Below are positions 51,161 to 60,088 of a stretch of 64,000 bases of DNA, piece after piece. This DNA is from Streptomyces sp. I05A-00742 (GTDB lineage: Bacteria; Actinomycetota; Actinomycetes; Streptomycetales; Streptomycetaceae). A model generated the notes under the pieces. It was not told where the DNA came from. It worked only from the letters and a program-made list of their open reading frames with translations, and did not search any database. Where the stretch lies: NCBI RefSeq assembly GCF_013055795.1, contig NZ_JABETO010000009.1:1-64000 (forward strand). Reading direction: 5' to 3'. Position 1 is the stretch's first letter, and each line of letters starts with the position of its first letter. The translations under genes were made by a program, and so were the position numbers.

Positions 51161-52918
51161 TCACAGGCCTTCGTGACCGGTCAGGTTGCGGAGGTTCTCG
51201 TAGGAGGTGCTCTGGCCCGGGCACAGGAGCTGGATGTCGATGTTCAGGGGTGTGCCCGGGTCGATGGTCTTGGTGAGATCGACGTTCTGGATGACGACCG
51301 TGCCGTCGGAGCCGTCCTTCGCGATGTGCCAGGTGAAGCCCTTGGCCCAGTCCGGATCCAGGATGACGCCCTTGTCCACGGCGAAGCTGACGGTCCACCC
51401 CTTGTCGATCCGGTGCTTCGAGGCGGCGATGGTCAGCTCGAACGAGTAGATGTAGTGGCCGCTGCTCTTCTGCCAGTGGCCGAGCAGCTTCTGGGTCACC
51501 ACGAGGTTCGGGTCGGGAGCCGTGAAGTGGAGGGTGGCCGCGGCCGATACCCGGCCGCCCTTGTGCGCCACGGCCTTGATCTCATGCGAACCGACGGCCC
51601 AGTCCTGGCCGGGGGTGTACGACCACGTCGTGCCGGTGAGATGGGCGGGACCGAGGTCCTTGCCACGGTCGGTGAGGGTGACCTGGTCGGCCTCGGCGAC
51701 CGTGCCCTTGACCGGCTGGCGCGGATCGGTGAGCACCGCTCCGTCCTTCGGCTCGGTGATGGCCGGAGGCGCCAGGATCTTCTGAACCGACGTGACGACC
51801 TTGGCGGTCGGTGTCTTGGACGTGTTGATCACGCCCACCGTCACGACGCTGACGGTGTCGGTGACGTTGCCCTCGTACTGGGCGTCCGTCGTACCGGTGA
51901 TCTTGATTTCGGCGCCGCTGTTCACCGGCAGCTTCAGCGGCTGCTCGAAGGAGTTGCCCTGCTTGGCCGTCCCGTAGGTGGCGCCGCCGTGGGGGGTGAC
52001 GGAGGCGATCTCGACGTTCTTGATGTGAGCGTCGAACGCGCCCTTGAGCGTGACGTCGTTCGCGGGGTTCGGCCCCTTGTTCTCGACCGTGGCCGTGAAC
52101 TCCACCGGGCTTCCCGTGGCGGCCTGCTGCGGGCCGGTCAGCGTCGCCGGAATCTCGGCGGGCGGGAGCGGCTTGATGGATCCCGGTACCCGGTAGAGTT
52201 TGCCGCCCTCGTCGGTGACGTAGGCGTCGTTGCCGTCCGTCGCCATGCCATGGGTGGTTCCGAGCCCTTCGGCGGCCTTCTCCTTGGCCCCGGTCTTCAG
52301 GGTGATCCTCCACAGCACTCCGGTGTCCGCGTCCGGGGCGTAGAGCGATCCGCCGCCGTCCAGGGCAAGGTCGTAGAGGGTGGAGAAGCCGTCCGCGAGG
52401 GTGGTGCGGGTGTCGTTGGAGAGGTCGATCCGCACGATCTCGTGGTACTCCTTCACCACGTAGGCGAACCCCTCGATCCCGACCGTCACGCTGTGGTACT
52501 GGCCGCCGGTGGCCTTGTCGAAAGTCTTGACCAGCTTGCCGGAGGTGTCGAACTGGCTCAGCACCCCACTGACGCTCAGGACGTACACGGCGTCCTTCGC
52601 CGGGCTCATCGCCACTCCCCGGGAGCCCGGCAGGTTGCTGATGAAAACCGACTTGTTCCCGGTCGTGAGGTCCGACTTGTAGACGACGGAACCGTCGAAC
52701 ACCGGGGTGTAGGCGTGCCCTTGGCCGTCCAGGGCGATGGTGTGGGCCGTGCCGATGCCCTGCACAACGGATTTCGGGTCGGGGGCACCCTTGAGGTTCA
52801 CCCTGACGATGTCGTTGTTCCCCGCGCACACATAGGCGATGGCCTTGTCGGCACTGATGGCCAGCCCTAACGGGTAGGCGAGTTTGTCGGTGACGAGTTC
52901 CTTATCCTTCGTCGGCAC
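51161..52918 (-). CDS. NHL-type propeller with CARDB/Ig-like domains
   Basis: A 585-residue protein and the first gene of the island. Residues of about 1-260 form a six-bladed NHL-like propeller (AYPLGLAISADKAIAYVCAGNNDIVRVNL, SVTVGIEGFAYVVKEYHEIVRIDLS). Residues of about 265-400 are a DUF11/CARDB-like sandwich (SPVEFTATVENKGPNPANDVTLKGAF). An Ig-like module (TEPKDGAVLTDPRQPVKGTV) and a cellulose-binding-like C-terminal domain (FELTIAASKHRIDKGWTVSFAV) follow. There is no signal peptide despite the extracellular-type domains. ATG 52918 has GGAGG eight bases upstream. Confidence 0.87.
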   Translation of the reverse strand: MPTKDKELVTDKLAYPLGLAISADKAIAYVCAGNNDIVRVNLKGAPDPKSVVQGIGTAHTIALDGQGHAYTPVFDGSVVYKSDLTTGNKSVFISNLPGSRGVAMSPAKDAVYVLSVSGVLSQFDTSGKLVKTFDKATGGQYHSVTVGIEGFAYVVKEYHEIVRIDLSNDTRTTLADGFSTLYDLALDGGGSLYAPDADTGVLWRITLKTGAKEKAAEGLGTTHGMATDGNDAYVTDEGGKLYRVPGSIKPLPPAEIPATLTGPQQAATGSPVEFTATVENKGPNPANDVTLKGAFDAHIKNVEIASVTPHGGATYGTAKQGNSFEQPLKLPVNSGAEIKITGTTDAQYEGNVTDTVSVVTVGVINTSKTPTAKVVTSVQKILAPPAITEPKDGAVLTDPRQPVKGTVAEADQVTLTDRGKDLGPAHLTGTTWSYTPGQDWAVGSHEIKAVAHKGGRVSAAATLHFTAPDPNLVVTQKLLGHWQKSSGHYIYSFELTIAASKHRIDKGWTVSFAVDKGVILDPDWAKGFTWHIAKDGSDGTVVIQNVDLTKTIDPGTPLNIDIQLLCPGQSTSYENLRNLTGHEGL

Positions 52919-53540
52919 GATCGGCCTCCTCAGTCGTGCAGGTCAGCCGTACGCTGTCCCGCCCGGTGTCGGCAGCGTGTCAAGCAGGAGCGTTTCGGCA
53001 GAAGGAGGGCTTTGCGCCAGGTGCGGCCGGAGGGCTGTTCTCCGCCGTTTGTCGCGCCGCTCGCCCCGACCTCGGGCACCGCATATGCTCCGCGCCCATG
53101 CCTTCTGCCTCATGGCGCTGCCCTTTGCCGCCCCGTTGTTCGCGTCCGGTACTCCCTGTTCAGCCATTCACCCGCTCCGAGGGCCGCAGGTTGGCCGAGC
53201 CACGGTTCACTCACTCCTTTCACAGCCGGATGACAAAGCGGCCTGCAGGGAAGCACGGGCAGCCCGCAGACGTCTGCCCGGCTTCCTTTACGGGCTGGTC
53301 AGCCTTTTGCCGTTCGGTGAGTCCGCGGCAGGCGAAATCCCGGGGCGGGTCGTTGAAGGGCCACCGAGTGGGGATCACATATACGCCTGTCGCGCATTGT
53401 TCCGAATTCCCATGGAGCCGGAGCCATCCGGACATGGCTTTCGAAGGCTGTTGCGATGGCCGGGCAGGCCGTCCGGCGGCCCTTCGTCAGGCGATCCCCC
53501 CGGTCTCCTCTCATCGGCGACCCGCACGGCCGGGCACAGC
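52919..53540. other. Intergenic region before the island
   Basis: About 620 bases with no convincing gene. It must contain the promoter of the minus-strand island; a TTGACA lies near 52,990 on that strand without a good -10. Frames here are of irregular composition and read like remnants, but I could not identify any. Confidence 0.35.
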
Positions 53541-54077
53541 TCAGGTGGCCGGCTCCGCTCGGCGGCGCGGGTCCGCTGCTCGGTCTTCTCCGGTGTCGAC
53601 GAGGTGCCTCGGCCGCCGGTCGGGCGAGGTCGGACGGATCCAGGACACGGTGTCCGTGGTGAGCCTGCGGCCGCACGCGCTGCAGGTCCCGCCCTCGCTG
53701 CTCTCCTCTCCGCAGCCACGGCAGACGATCACCAGGCGTCGCGTCGGGCTGTCGGACGGGGTGTGCTTCTCGGCCCAGAGCGCATAGGCGTGCAGGATCG
53801 GCAGCGCGTCGGCCGCCGCGGCGGTCGGGATGTACTCGTACCGCGGCCGTTTGCCCTCCCGGTACGGCTCGCGCTCGGCCAGCCCCGCCTCGACCATGTA
53901 GGCCAGCCGCTTGGCGAGGATGTTGTCGGCGACCTCCAGCTGCTCGCGGATCTCGTCGAAACGCCTGGCCCCGGAGAGCAGTTCGCGGAGCACCAGGAGT
54001 ACCCAGGGGTCCCCGAGCGCGTCGATGCCCCGTGCGATCGGGCACGGCCTGTCGGACCAGTCGGAACGTAGTGCCAT
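53541..54077 (-). CDS. HxlR family regulator with zinc-ribbon tail
   Basis: A 178-residue regulator. The winged helix-turn-helix of the HxlR family fills the first 100 residues: CPIARGIDALGDPWVLLVLRELLSGARRFDEI, with an N-terminal Cys often used for redox sensing. The C-terminal part has CRGCGEESSEGGTCSACGRRL, a four-cysteine zinc ribbon not usual in the family. ATG 54077 matches relatives; 54095 is possible. It is divergent from an MFS exporter gene, with a perfect 19-bp palindrome between them. Confidence 0.9.
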   Translation of the reverse strand: MALRSDWSDRPCPIARGIDALGDPWVLLVLRELLSGARRFDEIREQLEVADNILAKRLAYMVEAGLAEREPYREGKRPRYEYIPTAAAADALPILHAYALWAEKHTPSDSPTRRLVIVCRGCGEESSEGGTCSACGRRLTTDTVSWIRPTSPDRRPRHLVDTGEDRAADPRRRAEPAT

Positions 54078-54107
54078 GGCGGCATCATCTCTCATCACCG
54101 GGTACCT

Positions 54108-54171
54108 GACTTGCTTCAAGCAAGTCGCATACCTAGCCTAACCGCCATGGCTGACTTGTCTCAAGCAAGTA
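54108..54171. promoter_or_regulatory. Two HxlR-type operators
   Basis: GACTTGCTTCAAGCAAGTC (54108-54126) is a perfect 9-1-9 palindrome. A degenerate copy (54153-54171, GACTTGTCTCAAGCAAGTA) lies inside the first codons of the MFS gene. Two sites 45 bases apart suggest cooperative binding or a loop. Confidence 0.75.
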
Positions 54172-55571
54172 AGGGCTCGGACGGCAGGGGCCTCTCGGCC
54201 CTCGTGGCGATCGGTGCTGCCAGTGTGCTGGCGTCACTGGACCTGTTCGTGGTGAACCTGGCGTTCTCCTCGATCAGCGCGAGCTTTCCGTCCGCGTCAC
54301 CACAGGCGATGACATGGGTGCTGAACGCCTACGGAGTGGTGTTCGCGGCGCTGCTCGTCCCGTCGGGGCGACTCGCGGACCGGTTCGGGCGCAAGCGCCT
54401 GTTCCGGCTCGGGCTGCTCGTGTTCGCCTGCGGTTCGCTCGGGGCCGCGATCGCGCCCGAGGCGGGGACGCTGATCGTCGCGCGGGGCACGCAAGGGGCC
54501 GGCGCCGCGCTGATCGTACCGACGAGCCTGGCGCTGCTCCTGTCGGCCTACCCACAAGAACGGCACAAGCGGATGGTGTCCCTCTGGGCCGCGACCGGCT
54601 CGGTGGCCGCGGCGGCCGGGCCCGTCCTGGGCGGAGTGCTGACCCGGTACGACTGGCGGTGGATCTTTGTGATCAATGTGCCGATCGCGATCACGGGCCT
54701 TGTCCTCGCCGCGAACCTGAAGGAGACGGCCACGCTGCGCACCAGGGTTCCGGACCTTCTCGGGTCGGCGCTGCTCGTCACAGGGGTCGGCGCGCTGGTG
54801 ACCGCCGTTTCCTACGTCACCGAGTGGGGCCTTGCCGATCCATGGCTGTGGTCCGTGCTCGCGACGGGCCTTCTGGCGCTGGTCTGGTTTCTCCGCCGCT
54901 GCCTGACCCACGTGGCACCCGCGGTCGATCTGCGGGTCTTCCGGGCTCCCTCCTTCACGGTCGCGACGCTGGGCATGACGTGCTTCTACATCGGGTTCTC
55001 GATCATGCTCCTGGGCTGCAGCCTGTTCCTGACGGACGTGTGGGAGTGGGACCCGGTTCCGGCCGGGCTCGGCTTCGCGTCGGGGCCCGCGACAGCGGTG
55101 ATCACCGCCGTGATCGCGGGAAGGGCGTCGCTGGAACCCCACCGCCTGGCCGGACTGGGCAGCACCTTCTTCGTCGCGGCCGGCGCCCTGTGGTTCTTCT
55201 TCCTGACCGAACGGACCGGCTACTTCCCGGTGTACTTCGCCGGCACGGTCCTCACCGGTGCCGGGGCGGGGATCGCGCAGACCGGGTTTCTGGCCGGAGG
55301 GGTCGGCGGTCTGCCCGCGCAGGAGTACGCGACCGGCACCGGGGTGCTCAACGCCTGCAGGCAGATCGGCGGCGCGATCGGCGTGGCGATCCTGATCGCC
55401 GTCACCGGCGGGGGACACGATGCGAACCGCTACCGGATCGCCTGGGCCGTCATGGCAGCGGCCGGCCTGATCGCCGCACTGTCCGCACTGGCCCTCCGCG
55501 AACCACCGGCGCCCTCCGCGCACGACGCGCCCCTGCCGTCCATGTCCCGGACGCCGCGGGGGCAGCGCTGA
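54147..55571 (+). CDS. MFS drug exporter (DHA2-like)
   Basis: A 474-residue membrane transporter with about 14 hydrophobic segments. Motif A (GRLADRFGRKR) is in the loop between helices 2 and 3, and the motif C-like GSVAAAAGPVLGGVL lies in helix 5. The DHA2 group exports drugs or antibiotics by proton antiport. ATG 54147 is chosen; the second operator copy then lies in codons 3-9. Divergent from the HxlR gene, which most likely represses it until a reactive compound is present. Confidence 0.92.
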   Translation: MADLSQASKGSDGRGLSALVAIGAASVLASLDLFVVNLAFSSISASFPSASPQAMTWVLNAYGVVFAALLVPSGRLADRFGRKRLFRLGLLVFACGSLGAAIAPEAGTLIVARGTQGAGAALIVPTSLALLLSAYPQERHKRMVSLWAATGSVAAAAGPVLGGVLTRYDWRWIFVINVPIAITGLVLAANLKETATLRTRVPDLLGSALLVTGVGALVTAVSYVTEWGLADPWLWSVLATGLLALVWFLRRCLTHVAPAVDLRVFRAPSFTVATLGMTCFYIGFSIMLLGCSLFLTDVWEWDPVPAGLGFASGPATAVITAVIAGRASLEPHRLAGLGSTFFVAAGALWFFFLTERTGYFPVYFAGTVLTGAGAGIAQTGFLAGGVGGLPAQEYATGTGVLNACRQIGGAIGVAILIAVTGGGHDANRYRIAWAVMAAAGLIAALSALALREPPAPSAHDAPLPSMSRTPRGQR

Positions 55572-55679
55572 CGGCCGGAGCCGGAACACCGGCCGTGTCG
55601 CTTCCCCCGGGCCTCCGGCCGCTCCGAGAACATCGGTCCGCCTCGCCGGGGCAGGCAAGGACGACGGCCGCGTCGGGAG

Positions 55680-56150
55680 ATGGAAGTGCCTCGTACCGTC
55701 CGGGAACCCCGCCGCCGGAGCAGGCGGCTTGTGCCGGCGCTCTGCTGTACGGGCATGTTCATGGTCGTTCTCGACAGCACCGCGCTCAACGTCGCCCTGC
55801 CCTCGATGGAGCGAGAGCTGCACGCGTCCGTCTCCGGCATGCAATGGGCCGTCGCCTCGTACAGCGTGGTGGTCGCCTCGTTGCTGACGCTCGCGGGCTC
55901 GACCGCCGACCGGATCGGGCGGCGGTGCGTCTTCCGGGCCGGGCTGGCCGTCTTCACCGCGGGCTCGCTCGTCTCCGGTCTGGCCCCGGCCCTGGGCGCG
56001 CTCGTGGGCGGCCGCATGATCCAGGGCGTGGGCGGGGCCATGCTCGTCCCCGTCTCCTTGTCGATCATCGTCAACACCTTCTCCGACGGCCGGGAACGGG
56101 CCCGCGCGATCGGCGTGTGGACCAGCGTCACCGGGATCGGCGCGGCCTGC
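55680..56150 (+). pseudogene. MFS transporter, 5' fragment
   Basis: The first 155 residues of a second MFS exporter: FMVVLDSTALNVALPSMERELH, motif A as GSTADRIGRRC, then IQGVGGAMLVPVSLSIIVNTF. Homology ends abruptly after VTGIGAA at about 56,150, where the next gene's remnant begins on the other strand. Confidence 0.8.
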
Positions 56151-56458
56151 CCAGGTGGACGTCGTCGGGAGTGAACTGGGCAGCGAGGGCCGGCGACGCG
56201 GGGGAAGTAGCCCCCGAGTGCCAGGTCGGCGCCCAGGCCGCGGAGGGCTGCCTGCCACATGTGGCGGTGGGTGTCGATGAACCCGGGCAGGACGATCGCG
56301 CCGCCGGCCTCGATGATCCGTGCGCCCTCGGGGGCGTCGATGCCGGGGCGGATCTCCGTGATCACTCCGTCGCGGGCCAGGATGTCGGCCCGGCGAGTGC
56401 CGTGGGCGGGCTCCATGGTCAGCAGCAGTCCGCCGCGGATGAGCAGTGTCTCGGGCAA
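56150..56458 (-). pseudogene. Amidohydrolase, 5' fragment with a frameshift
   Basis: The N-terminus of a cytosine-deaminase/chlorohydrolase-type amidohydrolase: LIRGGLLLTMEPAHGTRRADILARDGVITEI, then the metal motif in FIDTHRHMWQAALRG. After about residue 88 the frame must change once to read FTPDDVHLG, and then homology stops at about 56,150. The rest of the enzyme, including the other metal ligands, is missing. Confidence 0.75.
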
Positions 56459-56477
56459 GTCGATGTCTTCCGTAACT

Positions 56478-57140
56478 CCCCCTGGGTGATCGCGTTCGGT
56501 CCTGGTTCCGTCGGCCGTCCCACAGGGTCTTCATCAGGTCCCAGTCGGGCGCCGGCCCCGGGAGTGCGGCCGTGGTGGGAGTACGCAGGGCGTCGAGCAC
56601 CATGCGGGCGTAACGGCGCTGGAGCAGCAGGGCCTCGGGGTGGTCCAGCGGCAGGGACGGGCTGAGGTGGTCCAGGAGCAGCAGCAGGTCCGCTCCGGTG
56701 ATCTCCGCACGCCGGGCGCCTCCCGCCTTCGCGTGCTCGGCGAGGGCGTCGATGGCCCGGTGCATCTCCTCCCGGACCGCGTCCAGGCCCGGGGTGGGTG
56801 CCTGGCGCCTGCCCAGGACCGGCAGCATGTGTCCGGCGCGGGCCTCGAGACAGGCGAACAGGAAGCGCTCCAGGGCCCGGGCGCCGTCCGGTTCCTCGTC
56901 CAGTGCCTGGTGGGCCCGGTCGGTGATGAAGGACATGCCCGCGAGGCGGACCGCTGTGACGAGATCGTTCTTGCTCGGGTAGAGCCGGTAGATCGCGCTC
57001 ATCCCCATGCCCGCGCGGCGGGCGATCTCGGCCATCGACACGTCGTATCCCAGGTCGATGAAGGCGCTGCCGGCCGCGCTGATGAGGCGTTCCTCAGCCG
57101 TCGCGCCGCGCTCCCGGCGTTGGTTCTCCCCAGTCGCCAT
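56478..57140 (-). CDS. TetR family transcriptional regulator
   Basis: About 221 residues. The N-terminal helix-turn-helix reads AEIARRAGMGMSAIYRLYPSKNDLVTAV. A TetR_C-type ligand domain follows (DHLSPSLPLDHPEALLLQRRYARMVLDALRT). No stop occurs near the expected end: the frame stays open through the amidohydrolase and MFS remnants to 54,297, so the normal stop was probably lost or frameshifted in the same rearrangement. I give the end of the recognisable protein. ATG 57140 lies 15 bases downstream of a 20-bp palindrome. Confidence 0.8.
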
Positions 57141-57154
57141 GCCTGAACCTCAGC

Positions 57155-57174
57155 AGAAAGGAACGTTCCATTCT
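57155..57174. promoter_or_regulatory. TetR operator
   Basis: GGAACGTTCC (57160-57169) is perfect, and the surrounding 20 bases are symmetric at 18 positions. It sits just before the TetR start, as expected for autorepression. Confidence 0.65.
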
Positions 57175-57285
57175 GGCTCGTCTCGGGGCTGCCACGACGC
57201 GGTGGAACTCCCGGACCACGGCCGGAGGGGACGGTGGCGGAGAGGGGAGGGGGCCGCGATGCCCGGAACCACGGGCACCGGCCGG

Positions 57286-58245
57286 TCAGCGGAGGAACGG
57301 ATCGATCGCGACGGCGGTGAACAGCAGGGAGATATAGCTGATCGACCAGTGGAAGAGACGCATCTCCCTCAGCTTCGCGCCACGGAGGCCGGCCTTGGCC
57401 CGGGCGTGGAGCGCGTGGGCCTCTCGAAGCCAGCAGCCGCCGAGCGCGACCGCCGCGCAGGTGTAGAACCAGCCCACCCGGCCGAGAGGCCACAGCGAGA
57501 GCGACAGGGCGACCATCAGCCAGCTGTACAGCAGGATTTGCCGGGTCACCACGGTGGTGCCGGCCACCACCGGCAGCATCGGCACACCCACGCGCTCGTA
57601 GTCGGCCCGGGTCTTGATGGACAGCGGCCAGTAGTGCGGCGGGGTCCAGCAGAAGACCACCAGGCACAGGGCCACGGCCGTCCAGGACACCGAGCCCGTC
57701 ACGGCCGACCAGCCGGTCAGGACCGGCATGCCACCCGCGAGACCGCCCCAGACGATGTTCTGCGAGGTGCGCCTCTTGAGCAGCATGGTGTAGATCACCG
57801 TGTAGAAGAGCAGCGCGCCGGACGCGAGCAGTGCCGAGAGCGGATTGACCAGGAACCAGAGCCAGCCGGCCGAGGCGAGGGCGAGCGTGCTTGCGAAGAT
57901 CAGGCACTCGCGCGGGGAGACCACTCCGGTGACCAGGGGGCGGCCCGCGGTGCGGTCCATCCGCGCGTCGATGTCCCGGTCGAGGTACATGTTGAACGCG
58001 CAGGCGCTGCCGGCGGACAGGTAGCCGCCGGCGCAGGTGGCCAGCACCAGCGTCAGGTCGGGGATGCCCCGGGCGGCCAGGAACATCACGGGGATGGTGG
58101 TCACCAGCAGCAGCTCGATGATCCGCGGCTTGGTCAGCGCGACGAACGCGGCCACCCGGGCCGCGGGGGCCGGGCGATCCGGGGTCGGGAACCTGCTGAG
58201 GTGCGAAGGGGAGGTGTGCGCGGTCCTGTCAAGGACGGGATCCAT
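57286..58245 (-). CDS. ctaB: Heme O synthase (protoheme IX farnesyltransferase)
   Basis: A 319-residue membrane prenyltransferase that attaches farnesyl to heme B for cytochrome oxidase. The first metal motif [15 protein letters not shown] and the second region [23 protein letters not shown] are present, with nine or so hydrophobic segments. No cox genes are near. Streptomycetes normally carry ctaB beside transketolase, so this may be an additional, displaced copy. ATG 58245 is used; the longer frame upstream is not real. Neighbours are remnants on one side and a TetR gene on the other. Confidence 0.9.
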   Translation of the reverse strand: MDPVLDRTAHTSPSHLSRFPTPDRPAPAARVAAFVALTKPRIIELLLVTTIPVMFLAARGIPDLTLVLATCAGGYLSAGSACAFNMYLDRDIDARMDRTAGRPLVTGVVSPRECLIFASTLALASAGWLWFLVNPLSALLASGALLFYTVIYTMLLKRRTSQNIVWGGLAGGMPVLTGWSAVTGSVSWTAVALCLVVFCWTPPHYWPLSIKTRADYERVGVPMLPVVAGTTVVTRQILLYSWLMVALSLSLWPLGRVGWFYTCAAVALGGCWLREAHALHARAKAGLRGAKLREMRLFHWSISYISLLFTAVAIDPFLR

Positions 58246-58795
58246 GATGCGGAACCTTGCGAGGAGAACCTGGTGGCCCCGACCGTCGTGCCGGGCCCCA
58301 CGGCCGTCGAAGGGCAGTGGGCGGCAGGGGAGTTGAGGCGCGGCCACCCCGACCCGGGTTGCGTGGCGCAGTAGGTCGGATGCGCTCCAAGCTATCACTG
58401 CCCGGAACGGGGCCCGCCCCCCCGTGGACGAGCGGCCGCTCAACCGCGGCGTTCGGCACCCGGGCGTCATCGGCGGAACCGGCCTCGAACCGGGTCCGGA
58501 TCCCGGATCCCTCCCGCCACACACCGGTCGAATTTTTGTGTGAGGCGTCAACGTCGTCGGGTCGGTGGACGTGGAGGTCGTCCAGGAGAACAACCGCCGT
58601 TCTCGTCCCGCCGCACGGGAGCGGTCCGCAGCGGGGACGCCTCGGCGCTCATGGACGTCTCGGTGCCCCAGACCACCGGGTCGAGGGCGGCGGGGAAGAC
58701 GATCCGATCTTCCTCGGTGTTCCCGCGCTCTTCCAGGCCGCCGACTGCACCAAGGCCCTGGTTCGACGGCAGGGCCTTGGCGGCACCGCATCGAA
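58246..58795. other. Intergenic region, no gene recognised
   Basis: About 550 bases. Short frames occur on both strands but none has a family mark or ribosome site. The ctaB promoter should lie here. It may include decayed sequence flanking the IS element that begins at about 58,796. Confidence 0.35.
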
Positions 58796-58878
58796 AGGCT
58801 CTAAGAGCTCGTAACACGATCTTGTTGTGCGTGGCTGGTCAGCCGTGACGTGTAAGCCGTTGAGCCCGTTCGCGAGGT

Positions 58879-59255
58879 GTGAGCACCCGGCCATGGATCG
58901 TGGACGACGACTTGTGGGCGCTGATCGAGCCGCTGCTGCCGCCAATAGCCGGAGAAGTCGCCGGGCCCACGGCCGGTGGCGGACCGGCTGTGTCTGCAGG
59001 CATCCTGTACGTCCTGCACAACGACATAGCCTGGCAACTCCTGCCGCTGGAGCTGAGATTCGGTTCCGGGCAGACCTGTTGGCGCAGGCTCGGGCGGTGA
59101 CACGACGCAGGCGTCTCCGACCGGCTGCACCGCATCCTGCTCGCCAAGCTGCACGCGGCTGGCGAACTGGACTGGACCCGGGTCTGCGTGGATGCCTCCC
59201 ACATCCGCGCGAAAAAAAAGAGGGGCGAAGCAACCGGCCCGTCGCCGGTCGACCA
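58879..59255 (+). pseudogene. IS5-family transposase, truncated and with in-frame stop
   Basis: Starts WIVDDDLWALIEPLLPPI and continues WQLLPLELRFGSGQTCWRRL; a TGA at 59098 replaces what is normally Trp, then DRLHRILLAKLHAAGELDWTRVCVDASHIRAKK with the first DDE Asp. It ends at GPSPVDQ, where AbiEii-like sequence begins. A likely left end starts near 58,796 (GGCTCTAAGAGCTCGTAAC). Confidence 0.8.
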
Positions 59256-59361
59256 GGCCGTGGGCTTGGACGGCGTACCCGCCGGTGATCACCAGCGGGT
59301 AGGGGGTGCCGATAGCGAGGACGTCGGCCAGGAGGCGGCGGTGCAGATCTGTCAGCTTCAC
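59256..59361 (-). pseudogene. AbiEii-type nucleotidyltransferase toxin, N-terminal fragment
   Basis: Thirty-five residues remain: KLTDLHRRLLADVLAIGTPYPLVITGGYAVQAHGLVDR, the start of an AbiEii/AbiGii toxin with the GG of the nucleotidyltransferase motif. The IS5 remnant cuts off the rest. The GTG start at 59361 overlaps the upstream antitoxin stop as GTGA. Confidence 0.7.
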
Positions 59362-59719
59362 GCGGCTGTCGCCGCGCTCGCGGAGGTGAGCTCCGGGAAG
59401 GTGGCTTCCCACACGTCCCGGATTGGGCGGCTGATCAACGTGCGCAGCACGGGCCACTGCGCGATGAGCAGATCCCGGTTCAGGAAGTCGATCAGGTCTT
59501 GGCGCCGGCCAGGACGGTGCGGTATAGACCCACCCGAGAGCGCGGCTGCTCCAGTCCGTACGAGCGGCGGCCCGACCACACCACGTGCAGCGGCGGGTCG
59601 ACCGTGCCGTGGGCGGGGCCGGTCAGGTCCTCCAACTGGGCGGGTAGCCGCTTCGCGTACTGCGCGCACAGTAGCTCGAAGGCGTTCGGCAGCGGAAAGG
59701 AAGGGGACTGCACGTTCAT
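59358..59719 (-). pseudogene. AbiEi-like antitoxin/regulator, frameshifted
   Basis: The first frame gives NVQSPSFPLPNAFELLCAQYAKRLPAQLEDLTGP through SRVGLYRTVLAGAKT, then a stop near 59,492. One base away the other frame continues DLIDFLNRDLLIAQWPVLRTLISRPIRDVWEATFPEL to 59,358. Together they make about 120 residues, the usual gene before such toxins. The inactivation fits the loss of the toxin. Confidence 0.68.
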
Positions 59720-59789
59720 ACCCCCCCGTATCGCGCGGCGGACTACGCGGTTGCCAAGCCCTGACCGGCACCACCCGGGCGGTCAGGAC

Positions 59790-60020
59790 CTCGTCTGCGC
59801 CGCCCGGACGCTCTCTTCCAGCCAGCCATCAACGCAACCACTGGTTGCAGAGCTTCCGGTGGTGCGACCGGTTCTGCTTGGCCTGCTTTGGCTGCGACGA
59901 GTTGCTCCAGGGCGTGCGTGTACTCGTCATGCACTGCCCGCTCCTCGATGCCCGTGAGCTCTTTGACCAGGACCTCGGAAAGTTGATCTTGAAGGCGTTT
60001 GACCGAGGTAAGGGCGACGC
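59790..60020 (-). pseudogene. Possible Ku C-terminal fragment
   Basis: SEVLVKELTGIEERAVHDEYTHALEQLVAAKAGQAEP then QPVVALMAGWKRASG resembles the C-terminal helix of bacterial Ku, the end-joining protein. The barrel domain is absent. The likeness is by eye and the frame is only partly open; another origin is possible. Confidence 0.4.
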
Positions 60021-60088
60021 CCTGTGGCCCATGTGGGCGGCGTGGTAGCCGGTGAGGTGGACGTTCCACAGAGAAACAGGTAAGGACC

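Noticed and set aside
36452..52918. The island as a phage tail or contractile injection system
   Set aside because: No sheath, tube, baseplate, ATPase or tape-measure marks were seen; a structural role remains only a guess.
54297..56477. Extension of the TetR frame to 947 residues
   Set aside because: It reads through two remnants and antisense to the MFS exporter in noise; only the first 221 residues are TetR.
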